Below are positions 22,921 through 34,379 of a DNA stretch of 64,000 nucleotides, piece after piece (within the stretch, counting starts at the first letter, position 1; every line of letters starts with the position of its first letter). This DNA comes from Limnephilus marmoratus (Eukaryota; Arthropoda; Insecta; Trichoptera; Limnephilidae): positions 620,001-684,000 of the forward strand of contig OU862920.1 in assembly GCA_917880885.1 (NCBI GenBank), read 5' to 3'. The position numbers were made by a program, and so were the translations under genes. The notes below the pieces were generated by a model. The model saw only the letters and a list, made by a program, of their open reading frames with translations, had not been told where the DNA came from and ran no database searches.

Positions 22921-24573
22921 ATTTGAAGAACTTCACTTTTTCAAAAAGGGCTCACACTTCTTGAGAAAGAAAACAACACGGGGTCCAAACGTATTTTGAT
23001 GAAAAAAGTGGCCGACGGCTCTTGCTTAGGTATTTTTACATTATTGTCCATTACACTTCACTTGACGGGTAAACATAACAACACTTGTATTAATTACGAT
23101 ACCCATTCGAGAGATTTACAGCGCGGGAACGAATAACCGTTTGTGGCGGTACATTCGGCATATGGTTAACTTTGCAACATAAATGAGTAGGTAAGTACCA
23201 GGGCATCGGAGAATTTAGACAAACTCTCACCTGACTAAGTGTACGGAGGTGGCAGAATCGGAGGTAAGAGAGAAAAAAAAATTGACTCAGTGTTGGCTTC
23301 AGAACATTAAAAATGCCCCCACGTTGTGGCCCAGTGTCGTGTACCTCGGGGAGAAGTACCCACATTCTGCACCAAGACTAGCTCAGATGCTCAGCAGAGC
23401 TGGTGAAATCTCTCTACACCAAGGTCGTGGGTTCCTAAAGGGGCCAAGGGGAATACATAAAATATGCCAATTCTGCACGTGCCTCGTCAGGGAAATAAAA
23501 GGCTGTCTGAGGTAAACATTACTTGTATTGTCGGTAGCTCACAAATACAACCAAGGGTACATTTACAATTATTAATTAATCACAGGTAAACTAGATTGAC
23601 TATCTGCACATGGTGACCTACAAATCTCTCAGCTCGTGTTAGCTCTGGGGGTCAGTTATGGAATCGCGAGGTATAGTAGGACACAACAAAATGAGGGGTA
23701 AGAGTCGTTACTCACAGGTACCTGGCGGCCGCCGTGGAAGGGTCCCAGGAATTTGCTAGCCTGGCAGCAAGGCAGACTATGCCAGACAGGAAAGGCCATC
23801 GTGGGGCGGGGGTCAGCAAGGGGAGTGCCTCAGCGCAGGAAGTGCCTCGGGTGTGCCTCACAGAGTACGGGTAAAACATGCCGTTTGTACCAAATCCCGC
23901 GGAAAGTAGTTCCAGAAGGCGCGGAATCGCTGTCGCACTGACACAGGCGTTGTCTAGGAAGACTAGCGGGCGACTGGCGGGGCGGCTTGCGGTCTGCCGC
24001 GAGCCGTTGGGGAGAAGAGGAGGGGGTACAGCTGCACGGGGGGCGGACGGTGTATGGGTCCACTAGCGTAAAACCGCTACATAACACTGTTTTCCGAAGA
24101 AAAAGGGCTATTTAAATTAGTTGATGCACGTGTTCTCCAATCATTCGTGGACTTGAAATGTGTTCTAATTTTAAATATCGAAGAACGCCATGGTTTTACA
24201 CTTTTTTGTATGTATTCCATGAATCTAATATGCCCTGAGTAAAGCCGTGGGGAGAGAGGGAAGATGTATAGAAAATGCCTTTAGCTACTTACATTTTGTA
24301 CGTCATTCATACAAAATCGCACCAATGTTCTGTCGGGGGATTTTTAGGTTCATAGTGTATTCTGCATAGACGGCAAAATAGGAACTAACAATCAACAATT
24401 TTTAAACCATGATTATTTTCAGATGATATTCATACAATGTACAAAACAATAATCAGCTAAATTCTTATGTTTTTTTCCTATTTGAAAGTGACGAAAAGTG
24501 AGAGTGAAATGAAAAAGAAGAAAAAACTGAAAATAGTTATGGATAATATTATTATAGATAGTATGTTACTTAC
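22921..24573. other. Spacer/intron with a GC-rich block
   Basis: 22921-23700 holds nothing recognised. At 23700-24080 there is a GC- and CpG-rich block unlike its AT-rich surroundings; on the minus strand one frame stays open for about 110 codons and ends at a GTGAGT-like donor (complement at 23710-23715), but its product shows no known domain. As the next sequence downstream of the minus-strand CCN exon it could be another exon or UTR; this is unproven. Confidence 0.35.
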
Positions 24574-24773
24574 CCTGAAGTGCAGGTTGGCGGCCGGCCT
24601 GTGAAGATGGCGCTTAAAGCCCTTGCAGCTGGAGGTCTGGCAGAAGCGCGTCTCGGTGCGTAGGTCGCACTTGGCGTTGTCGTTGGAGGAGCGGTGCGCC
24701 ACCCCGCCACCGCAGCGCGCAGAACAGTCGCCCCAAGTCGTGGACCTCGTTTCGCAGCGGGCACCTTCCTCCG
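24574..24773 (-). CDS. CCN-family exon: thrombospondin type-1 repeat
   Basis: A 200-bp exon bounded on the minus strand by an acceptor (CTTTCCAG, ending at 24774) and a consensus donor GTAAGT (24573-24568). It encodes about 66 residues with TTWGDCSARCGGGVAHR, NDNAKCDLRTETRFC and QTSSC. The NDNxxCxLxxExRxC pattern after a WxxCSxxCG core is the hallmark of the TSP1 module of CCN proteins (CTGF/CYR61/NOV family), secreted matricellular regulators; this module contributes to receptor and matrix binding. In the family it is followed by a cystine-knot domain and preceded by IGFBP and VWC modules; none of those exons was recognised here. High GC content contrasts with the flanks. This is the only host protein-coding exon I can support. 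Confidence 0.85.
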
Positions 24774-24983
24774 CTGGAAAGTACGTCGTGTTTATAACAC
24801 ATTAATAAGTTGGTTCTCCAATGGAATCAATAAAAAAAGACTTCATCACAAACACTTTAAATTGTGTAAAAATAAAGTGTACGTCGAACAAAACATTTGT
24901 TGAATTTCGCCTGAACAATAGATTGACGAGGATAATATCAAAAAACTCACAGTGAAAATATGAAACAGAAATATAAAGATAAC

Positions 24984-25046
24984 GGTCGCAAATGGGACTC
25001 GAACCGAGTCCTCATTCTATCGGAACTGGCACTCACTAACTTGTTC
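24984..25046 (-). repeat. tRNA-derived SINE head or tRNA pseudogene
   Basis: On the minus strand, TTAGTGAGTGCC resembles a polymerase III A box and GGTTCGAGTCCC is a near-consensus B box 30-35 nt later. No complete cloverleaf or acceptor stem can be folded by eye. Confidence 0.5.
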
Positions 25047-25338
25047 ATTATTTAATTATTTTTTGCTGCCATCATTTTTGGTGTGATTGCAAAGTTCTTT
25101 CTTTTTTTAAAGTGAAAACTTCTTTAGCACCGTTGTGATTTGAAACTCGACGAAACGGAAACGAGCGACACTAAAAAGAGACCCACATACATCCACAAGC
25201 GAGAGAATGAGTCAGATTAATCGGTGGCGCTTCGTAGAATAAAAAATTAATTTAGACATGTAACAATATTACAATAAATAAACCCTACAATTATCCTACT
25301 CCTGATATTATGAATTCGTGTAATTCTCTCGAAGTTTA
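25047..25338. other. AT-rich spacer
   Basis: No feature is recognised between the tRNA-like sequence and the hAT element. Confidence 0.4.
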
Positions 25339-25346
25339 GTTTTAAG

Positions 25347-26161
25347 TAGTGATGCAACGAATACGAATATTCGTATTCGCCGAATAGTAGACATTTGTCG
25401 AATATTCGTATTCGCCGAATAGTAGACATTTGCCGAATATTCGTATTCGGCGAATAAATATTTACGAATACGAATGCTATAAAAAAAAACTTTTGTACGC
25501 ATCTCCGTTTGATTATACCGTGTGTCACGCACCTCTGTATCCGAACGCTACAGCCGCAATGACAAGACGCGATGGGGAATTCAGGTAAAATTCCATATTC
25601 AATGCCACAACTTACCTGTGCCGGCGGTGGTATCGCTGGTGGTGAACAAATATTTCATAGAAATGTCAAAATGTCTATGTAAAATTGTAGTTCCAATTTT
25701 TGCCACCGGCAAAGATAAGTTTGTGGTACTGTACTATGAACCTCGAATTTTTTTCATTTAATACGCGTTCTTTTTCTTAGTAGTTTCAGTATTTGACAGT
25801 CGAAAGCACAGGTCAAGTGTGCAAGTGTATTGTAAATTGTATAATTACAATTATGTGTGTTAGCTGCGAAGTAAAAGAAACTAAATTTCAATAAAATGTC
25901 CTCTAGTAAACGTGCTTTTTTTCAACGGCTGGCAACTTCCAAACTGAAAAAAGAAACGCCTATCACCAGGGAATCTACAGATGTTGTGCTTTCTCCATAA
26001 AAAATTGAGAGTTGTAAATTTTAATTATTAGTATAATAAAATAAACAGAAATAGGTTAAATAAATGAGTGTGAATTACTCTGCCAAGTTATTCGTATTCG
26101 TATTCGCCGGATAGTAGGTTTGATATTCGTATTCGTAAAAGTAGAATTCGTTGCATCACTA
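25347..26161. mobile_element. Non-autonomous hAT element (MITE), 815 bp
   Basis: The terminal inverted repeats begin TAGTGATGCAACGAAT (16 bp perfect, then extending through GAATACG-rich sequence) and the element is flanked by a perfect 8-bp duplication GTTTTAAG (25339-25346 and 26162-26169), which is diagnostic of hAT transposition. The left subterminal region repeats the phrase TTCGTATTCGCCGAATAGTA, as expected for transposase-binding arrays. A 34-codon frame at 25896-26000 (starting MSSSKRAFFQRL) may be the stump of the parent transposase. Confidence 0.93.
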
Positions 26162-26169
26162 GTTTTAAG

Positions 26170-27536
26170 GTTTCACTTCTACCGCGTGTGAACCGCACAT
26201 ATGATTCTTTTTATTTTCTGTGCCCCGTCGGTTGCACATTTTCGTTGAAAGTTGTTGATATTATTATCTTCGTAAATTTAAATATTACGATTAAATACTA
26301 CGATGAGATTTATAAGCTTCTATCCCTGTATATATCCTTAATAAAATGGAATGAATACCAACTACTCGTATCTACACATAAGCAACCTTATTTTTACTCA
26401 ACGTTAGAAACATGTTAGTGACCGTAATTTGTACAGTTTTTGGCACTTACAAGTTCCGAGTCGCACGAAGGTAAGGATAAGTTTTAGAGTTAAGTTGGTG
26501 ACTGACTTTCCCTGATTACTAGCACGGTCCTGAAATGAACGGAACGAGCACAAAGCGAGCGCTTGCATTGTTGGGTAGAGCGGCAACACGCTCAACATTG
26601 CTCCAAAACCGAGGAATTTCGCAAATCATCAATCAATATTATAAACGACGCTAAGGTGTAATCAGGCAGAAAATAAATAATTAAGGACGTAAGAAGTTGT
26701 TTGAAGCAATTTGTTGGCAATTTGAACACTTGCTTTTTGAATCGTGAATATTGAGATGTTTTAAATTGCAGTCAATATTTAAGATGAAATAACCAGACAC
26801 AAACGGAAATATGTCATTTTTTAATCAAATTTTAGATGTATCGACTCTTCTACTAAAAATATAAAATGATTTTGTTTTATCTAGTCAACCCACATTTAAA
26901 TTTTTTAAAAAGATGTTTTTTTATTATAATAAGATTATACCGTAGGTGGTGGGCAGATTTGTTAAATTTTCAAACAAAATATTGTATTATACAACACACA
27001 TTTCAAATCATATATGTAATCAAACAAACTAAATCATTAAATAATTATCTAGGAAAGCCCCGTTTTAATTTTATTTAAGTAAAATCATTTAAAAGAACCG
27101 CGCACTTATTTGCGACATTTTTACTATTTATTTACGGTATAATATATTTCAGCTTTCTTTTACTCACTTATTTTGCTTAGACGTAGAATGTGAGTAGTCT
27201 TTTTAATTTATATACAACTAATCTGTGTTTCGACGTAATTAGTTATTTTGTGCTCTAAATAATTTACACCCATAAAAATTCTTCCTTTAATTATTTTTTT
27301 TAAATTTTATATTTCATCAAATTTTTAAAATAAATATTCTAAAAAAATATTTTATGTCTATCATTTACTCACAAAGCCCCTTGCCCAAGTTGCTTCTAAA
27401 ATCACGAAATATTTAAATATTTAATGGCCTATGTTTTGTGACGGATCGATTAAAATTATAAAATAGATAATTTCGAGAAGGATAAAGATATTTAAACAAA
27501 ATAATCTGTCAGCTTTCCAACCGGTAACAACAAATG
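26170..27536. other. AT-rich unannotated sequence
   Basis: No coding frame, repeat boundary or RNA gene was recognised. Confidence 0.4.
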
Positions 27537-28506
27537 TCATAAAAATATTATAAATGGATTAAAAGATGGATCTGCACCAGGATTTGATGGAATCACAGTT
27601 GAAGCATTGAAAAAATACAACAATTTATCAAGCATTCCAATTTCACTATAAATTCCAATTTCGTTATGAATATTAGTTTAAATAGTGGAATATTCCATTC
27701 CATTTATAAAAAATCTATCGTAACAGCCGTTTTTAAATCAGGCAGCACTGAAGAAATATCAAATTATCGACCCATATCTCTTGTCTCAAACATTACATTT
27801 TTTTTGAAAAGATTGTAAAAAAGCAACTGATGTTAACCGAACCACATGTAAATGCTTAAACTTAGAATGTGTCGAAAGTATAAAATATGTAGGAATTATC
27901 ATAGATAAGTCTCTGAGATGGGACGAACATATAGTCTCAACTTCCACAAAGATTAGAAAACTTACTCATCTATTCATGTCTGTTAGAAATATTCTTTGCG
28001 TTAAAGATCTGAAACAAATGTATAATGCCTTGTGTAACTCACTGCTAGAATATGCATCCTTGGGATGGGGCGGTTGTTCCAAAACAATAATTGATCCCTT
28101 AGCAAAAGCACAAAAATCACTTTTAAGGGTCATCCTTAAGAAACCATTTAGGTATCCCAGTGAGCTATTATTTGAAGAGATACGAGTTCTTGATGTACGG
28201 CAACTATACATAAGGAAAATTATTTTACATACACAAAAACACCGACACCACTATCCATCCATCGATCATCACCACAACACCCGTCATGCAGGGAGGAATC
28301 CAGTAATTCCACCTACTACAAACACATCACATGCACAAAGACAATACTCCTACTTAGGGCCTAAATTGTTCAACTTCATACCCGATGCTTGGAAACTGAA
28401 AAGTACAAGCATTTTACGGAAATGGGTTAGCAATTGGCTTCTGGACATGGGGAGAGTCGAGAGCGAACATATGCTAACACAATCTCACATACCTAATATA
28501 TACTAA
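27537..28506 (+). pseudogene. CR1-like LINE fragment with RT core deleted
   Basis: The 5' piece codes KDGSAPGFDGITVEALK and NYRPISLVSN (RT motifs 0-2). Near 27830 it jumps to VESIKYVGIIIDKSLRWD and continues in an open frame through EYASLGWGG and HHNTRHAGRN to a TAA at 28504-28506. The palm motifs (A to C) are missing, along with about 200 residues, so this is an internally deleted copy. Small frame changes occur before 27830. It is related to, but not the same copy as, the fragments at 30085 and 41681. Confidence 0.82.
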
Positions 28507-30084
28507 AAAGTTTATGTTAATGCATAAAAATAAAACTTTTGCTCTGTTTTTGATCAGTGAAAAATAACGACTGGTCTATGATTCTTGTAAAATAACGAAA
28601 AGACATTTAAAAAATAAGTTTTGTAAATTTCTATATTAATACATTGTAAATTCATATTCATATATTCGGGTTTATAAATGGGTAATTTCTTTTACTTAGG
28701 AAAATCTAAAAATAATAGTACATTAATTAAAATTAAATAGTCAGAAATGCATTGGAAATTCATATGTCAAATATTGGGGTATAAATGTGTAAATTCTGAT
28801 TATGCAACTGCAAATAACCAGGAAAAATCTCATAATTGTGATCTACCGAAAGAAACCATTCACTTATTCGGAATGCAATTATTAATGTAATTAAATGTAA
28901 ATGTAATGCCCTTGTAATTTCATTGGAAAAAATGAGTAAACATTTTTACCTAAAATATTGAATTCGAAATTGGATGGTTCCGATGGTTTCGAACTCCTGC
29001 AACTCCATAGAGAGGTACATGAGGTCGGTACCATCGATACATCGGCTTGTCGCAGTGAAGCATACTTATAGGTGTTAAAGCCATGATTAATGTTGCAATT
29101 TTGCAAACCTTGGATCACTTGATTGTAAATTTTTGATGGTTGTATTTTATATTATGTACGTATTTTTTAATCGTAACCTTTGATTATATAAATGTCTATA
29201 TAATCAAAGATCGTAACATATTGATATTATATAGCTCACTGTACCTACTAAATTTTTGTTGCTTATATTTTTTATTTAATTTATATACTTTTATTCCCAT
29301 CGTAACTTTATCTAAACTATTTATTTTCTTATGTAAAGATGGAGGTACTGCCTTTATTATTTATGTAAAAGCCCTCTGGGCGTAAAATTAAAGAAATAAA
29401 TAAACAACTAAATAAATTAATGTTCTCCAAAACGAGCTTGAAAAATCATTTTTCGTATATTTGGATTATAATTGTGTAATTTCTACTATTCAAGAAATTC
29501 TAAAAATTATAGTACTTTATCAAAATTAAATAGTCATAAATACATTGGGAATTTATCTGTCAAATATTGGTTTATAAATGTGCAAATTCTGATCATGCAA
29601 TTGTAAATATTCCCTAAAATGGCCTGGAAAGAATCTCCTACTTGTGATCTCACTAAAAAAAACACTCATAGTACATTAATAAATGCATTCACTCTGAATG
29701 CATTTATTAATGTTCTCCAAATTGATCTTAAAAAAAATCACATCTTTGCGATTCTTTTATAAATATAAAGAATCCATCCCTTAATTATATACAATTCTTA
29801 ATGTTCTCAAAAGTTGTCTTGACAGAAGCAAATTCCCGTGATATCTTGAACGAAACCATTCCTTTGTTGAGAATATTATGAACTAAATATACAATTTGGC
29901 TGTCCTGAAAACTTGTATTTTTCCCAGTTGGACAGACAAAGGATCACATTGTTATGTTTTGTAATATTTATGCATATGTAATTAAATAAATAAATAAAAT
30001 AAATAAATAAATAAATGTATTTAGAGAGAAACTAGGCACTCATGATGCCAATTCTGAACTAACCTCAACTTTTCACAATGCATT
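28507..30084. repeat. AT-rich spacer with an ~185-bp duplication and LINE 3' tails
   Basis: 28645-28830 and 29445-29625 are diverged direct copies about 800 bp apart (shared phrases AATTAAATAGTCA, TCAAATATTGG, TGCAAATTCTGAT). The (TAAA)-type tails at about 29377-29420 (after CCCTCTGGGCGTAAAATTAAAG) and 29981-30017 look like 3' ends of CR1-like LINEs. Perfect hairpins lie at 29179-29208 and 29673-29713. Confidence 0.6.
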
Positions 30085-30700
30085 AGATTAAAAAAAAATG
30101 CCTTGGCATTTTTAATTAATTTACGCAAGGCTTTCGTATCTCCCATACAAAACTAATTAATAAATTAAATGATATCCGTATTATTGGTAAGGATAGGTAT
30201 TGGCTACAAAGCTATATAATTCAAAGAAGTCAAAAAGTAAAATTAAATAATTCACTAAGTGCAGATGAAACTTCAGAATTTGGAATTCCCCAAAGGGACT
30301 GTTATTAATCCAATTTTATTTATAATTTACGTTATTCAAATGCTTAAATTGTCACTTAATGGTAAATTTATATCATTTGCTGGCGACACTGCAATAATTA
30401 TCGAAAGACGTGGAAAGATATTACCAATGCAGCCAATATGGAGGTTATAAAAAAATGGTTCGATAACAATTTATTATCACTCAACACAGAAAAAAACATA
30501 TTTTAAAATATCTTAGAATCTTAATAGATAAAAATGTTAAATGGAAAGATCATATCAATCTCACTGTGGGAAGAATAAGAAAACTTATCTATGTTTTCTA
30601 TAACATGCGAAACATTTTAAACAAGAAAACTATCAAAATTGTCTATTATGCATTAACTCAGTCCTTACTACAGTACGGCATTATTGGGAGGGGCCTTTGA
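30085..30700 (+). pseudogene. CR1-like LINE fragment: RT palm (frameshifted)
   Basis: Translations in alternating frames give SHTKLINKLNDIRIIGK, QRSQKVKLNNSLSADE, FGIPQ, NPILFIIYV, KFISFAGDTAIII (the catalytic YADD position reads AGDT), YLGILIDKNVKWKDH-like sequence and LLQYGIIG. At least four frame changes or stops and the altered catalytic box make this an old pseudogene. Both ends are truncated and it breaks into a GAAA-rich tract at 30700. Confidence 0.75.
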
Positions 30701-31235
30701 GAAGAAAGAAAGAAAGAAAATAATTAATAATACAGCAATTACATAATTTTTAGTTCAAATCCTTCTATTTGCTATGATGTCATATTACCTTATAGCTAAT
30801 AAAATTAGTACATTATTTTAAAAATATACAAGGCTTTTTATAAAGATGTCTATATATCGTCACGTTCTATTATATTATACAATCTACATATTCGAGACAC
30901 GCACTGGGTTGAAAATATTGGCTCTGCAACCGGGCACGAAAAGAAGAAGATGGAATCATACGAAATTACGAATGTTAGAGGAGAGCGCTAACATTTACAG
31001 CGACAAAATCGATGCGAAAATTGCGAAAATGTTTAATAAAACACAACTCGTTTAAAATAGAGCAAAAATCTCGCGGGCTTTATCTTAAACAGCATTTAAA
31101 GAAACACTGTGAATTTTTTCATACATATAACTTGTAAAATAACTGAAACAAACGTGTTTATAATAATTTTTTGAGCATACTTTGCGATTTTTTTCTATCG
31201 AGGGAATTTTATATAATTTGCGTTCATTTCACCAT
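30701..31235. other. Spacer before the satellite
   Basis: No recognised feature. A 69-codon frame at 30846-31055 is rich in charged residues towards its C terminus but matches nothing I know. Confidence 0.35.
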
Positions 31236-33023
31236 TTAGGTGTCTTTAATGTGAATATTACCTAGACAACGAGTGATTGCAAGCTCGTTGTGAATAATGT
31301 TTCATGACTCCATAACGTCTGTTAGGTGTCCTTAATATGAATATTACCTAGACAACGAGTGATTGCAAGCTCGTTGTGAATAATGTTTCATGACTCCATA
31401 ACGTCTGTTAGGTGTCTTTAATGTGAATATTACCTAGACAACGAGTGATTGCAAGCACGTTGTGAATAATGTTTCATGACTCCATAACGTCTGTTAGGTG
31501 TTTTTAATGTCAATATTACCTAGACAACGAGTGATTGCAAGCTCGTTGTGAATAATGTTTCATGACTCCATAACGTCTGTCAGGTGTCCTTAATGTGAAT
31601 ATTACCTAGACAACGAGTGATTGCAAGCTCGTTGAGAATAATGTTTCATGACTCCATAACGTCTGTTAGGTGTCTTTAATGTGAATATTACCTAGACAAC
31701 GAGTGATTGCAAGCTCGTTGTGAATAATGTTTCATGACTCCATAACGTCTGTTAGGTGTCCTTAATATGAATATTACCTAGACAACGAGTGATTGCAAGC
31801 TCGTTGTGAATAATGTTTCATGACTCCATAACGTCTGTTAGGTGTCTTTAATGTGAATATTACCTAGACAACGAGTGATTGCAAGCACGTTGTGAATAAT
31901 GTTTCATGACTCCATAACGTCCGTTAGGTGTCTTTAATGTGAATATTACCTAGACAACGAGTGATTGCAAACACGTTGTGAATAATGTTTCATGACTCCA
32001 TAACGTCTGTTAGGTGTTTTTAATGTCAATATTACCTATACAACGAGTGATTGCAAGCTCGTTGTGAATAATGTTTCATGACTCCATAACGTCTGTCAGG
32101 TGTCCTTAATGTGAATATTACCTAGACAACGAGTGATTGCAAGCTCGTTGTGAATAATGTTTCATGACTCCATAACGTCTGTCAGGTGTCCTTAATGTGA
32201 ATATTACCTAGACAACGAGTGATTGCAAGCTCGTTGTGAATAATGTTTCATGACTCCGTAACGTCTGTTAGGTGTCTTTAATGTGAATATTACCTAGACA
32301 ACGAGTGATTGCAAACACGTTGTGAATAATGTTTCATGACTCCATAACGTCTGTTAGGTGTTTTTAATGTCAATATTACCTATACAACGAGTGATTGCAA
32401 GCTCGTTGTGAATAATGTTTCATGACTCCATAACGTCTGTCAGGTGTCCTTAATGTGAATATTACCTAGACAACGAGTGATTGCAAGCTCGTTGAGAATA
32501 ATGTTTCATGACTCCATAACGTCTGTTAGGTGTCTTTAATGTGAATATTACCTAGACAACGAGTGATTGCAAGCTCGTTGTGAATAATGTTTCATGACTC
32601 CATAACGTCTGTTAGGTGTCCTTAATATGAATATTACCTAGACAACGAGTGATTGCAAGCTCGTTGTGAATAATGTTTCATGACTCCATAACGTCTGTTA
32701 GGTGTCTTTAATGTGAATATTACCTAGACAACGAGTGATTGCAAGCACGTTGTGAATAATGTTTCATGACTCCATAACGTCTGTTAGGTGTCCTTAATAT
32801 GAATATTACCTAGACAACGAGTGATTGCAAGCTCGTTGTGAATAATGTTTCATGACTCCATAACGTCTGTTAGGTGTCCTTAATGTGAATATTACCTAGA
32901 CAACGAGTGATTGCAAGCTCGTTGTGAATAATGTTTCATGACTCCATAACGTCTGTTAGGTGTCTTTAATGTGAATATTACCTAGACAACGAGTGATTGC
33001 AAGCTAGTTGTGAATAATTTTGT
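31236..33023. repeat. 86-bp satellite, about 21 copies, with higher-order structure
   Basis: Units begin TTAGGTGTCTTTAATGTG or TCAGGTGTCC and recur every 86 bp from 31236 to a truncated unit at 32956. Each unit holds an 8-bp inverted repeat ACAACGAG...CTCGTTGT with a 10-nt loop; some units carry GCACGTTG or AACACGTTG instead. Unit variants follow an ordered series (units 1-5 resemble 6-8 plus 10-11, and units 5-8 resemble 15-18), consistent with a five-monomer 430-bp higher-order repeat later rearranged. There are no unique spacers, so it is not a CRISPR array. Confidence 0.95.
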
Positions 33024-33100
33024 AATAAAAAAAAGAATAAGCAGTAATTGTTAAATGAAACACTAGTATATATTGAATCATTTGGCGGGTATAAGATAAG

Positions 33101-33160
33101 CCGCCATAGCTCAATTGGGAGGCAATCAGAAGGGCACGGGTTCAAGTCCCGTTGGCGTCA
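33101..33160 (+). repeat. tRNA-derived SINE head or degenerate tRNA
   Basis: CATAGCTCAATTGGGAGGC fits a D-arm/A-box and GGGTTCAAGTCCC a T-arm/B-box, but only 14 nt separate the D-arm from the T-stem, too few for an anticodon arm. A functional tRNA is therefore excluded. Confidence 0.65.
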
Positions 33161-34363
33161 TGTATCTTTTCTCGGAAGATTTTTCAATGTGGATGAGTGT
33201 TTCAGGCTGATAATTATTGCTTATAATAATTGTTAATTTTGTAATAATTCAGTAGAGTATCCTCTATTTTCTAATGTAAGAAAATTAAAGTATTGTTGTT
33301 GTTCCTCATAACAATGATATTATCTTTGATTTTTTAATAGCTTATGTTCTTTTAAATGTAGTTTTTATTAAAATGTTAAGAATTATAATTTTTAGCAGCA
33401 TTTTTTCCAGGGCTGAAATGTTTCTTTATTCAGATTTTAATTATTGAAGTATAACTTCAAAAGAAACATCAAAGCACTTTAAGCTTTAGGATGAAAACTA
33501 CATTCGGCCGAGTGTTTCAGCTAACGTAAGTTCATATTTTATAATTCTTAAGTTCCATTTTTTATATTCCCTTTGGCGGGAATTCAGTGGGTTGAAGTAA
33601 ATACGGTGTGGATATATTATAACAAGTAAGTAAACCAGCTTTCTCCCCGCCTTCGCTAAAAAGATCGTCGTCTTGTCTTATATTTTGAAAAAATGCATTG
33701 ATATATTATATATTATACTAGCTGACCTGGAAAAGTTGTTCTGCCGTATAAATTATTTGTAGTTAATATTTTGGTTGTTAAATAAAAATAACAAATGTAT
33801 TGTAAGTGTGTGGGGATGGGATCTATGACAGAAAGAGGAATGGAGCGCTGTGAACCACCGATACATGCACAAAAAACAACTGAAGTATTTTATTTATTTA
33901 TTTGTTAACATTTAAACCTGCTAAACTACTTATGTAGTTTGTCAGCAGGTACATAATGGCAACTTTTTTGCAATAACATGGTACAATAGTAAACAGTATC
34001 TAGGTATGTATAATGTTGATGATAGGAAAATGAAATAAAGAAAATCAATATTAATTTTCGAGAACAATTGAGTGATCGATATTTTTTGTTAAAAAAAACA
34101 TCAACCATTCATTTTCTCAATTCAATGTATTTCATTAAAGTAACGGACATATTCATTGTTTGATCTCTTAAAAGTTAAATGTAAAGTTAAAAAAAAGTAA
34201 TATATTTTTTATCGTGAAGTAGGAAAATGAAATAAAGATAAATAATTTTGTTCTGCGTGAAATAGAACAATTTTAGTATTTAATAAACATTTTTTCGATA
34301 GAACCATTACTTTTTTTTAAATCGATCCACTAAATATCAACTTTCTTTTGGGACACCTGTATG
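33161..34363. other. AT-rich spacer with repeat scraps
   Basis: At 33718 TACTAGCTGACCTGG begins a short dispersed repeat resembling the inverted copy ending at about 45423. At 33884-33905 a TTTATTTATT tract could be a minus-strand LINE tail. Otherwise nothing is recognised. Confidence 0.4.
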
Positions 34364-34379
34364 CAGGGCCGTATTTACA

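Noticed and set aside
30846..31055. 69-codon frame with a basic C-terminal half
   Set aside because: No recognisable domain, no splice or promoter evidence, AT-rich surroundings.
31236..33023. CRISPR-like array of regular repeats
   Set aside because: Units are contiguous with no unique spacers and the context is a eukaryotic genome; it is a satellite.
33101..33160. Functional tRNA gene
   Set aside because: A and B boxes exist, but the anticodon arm cannot fit and the acceptor ends do not pair.
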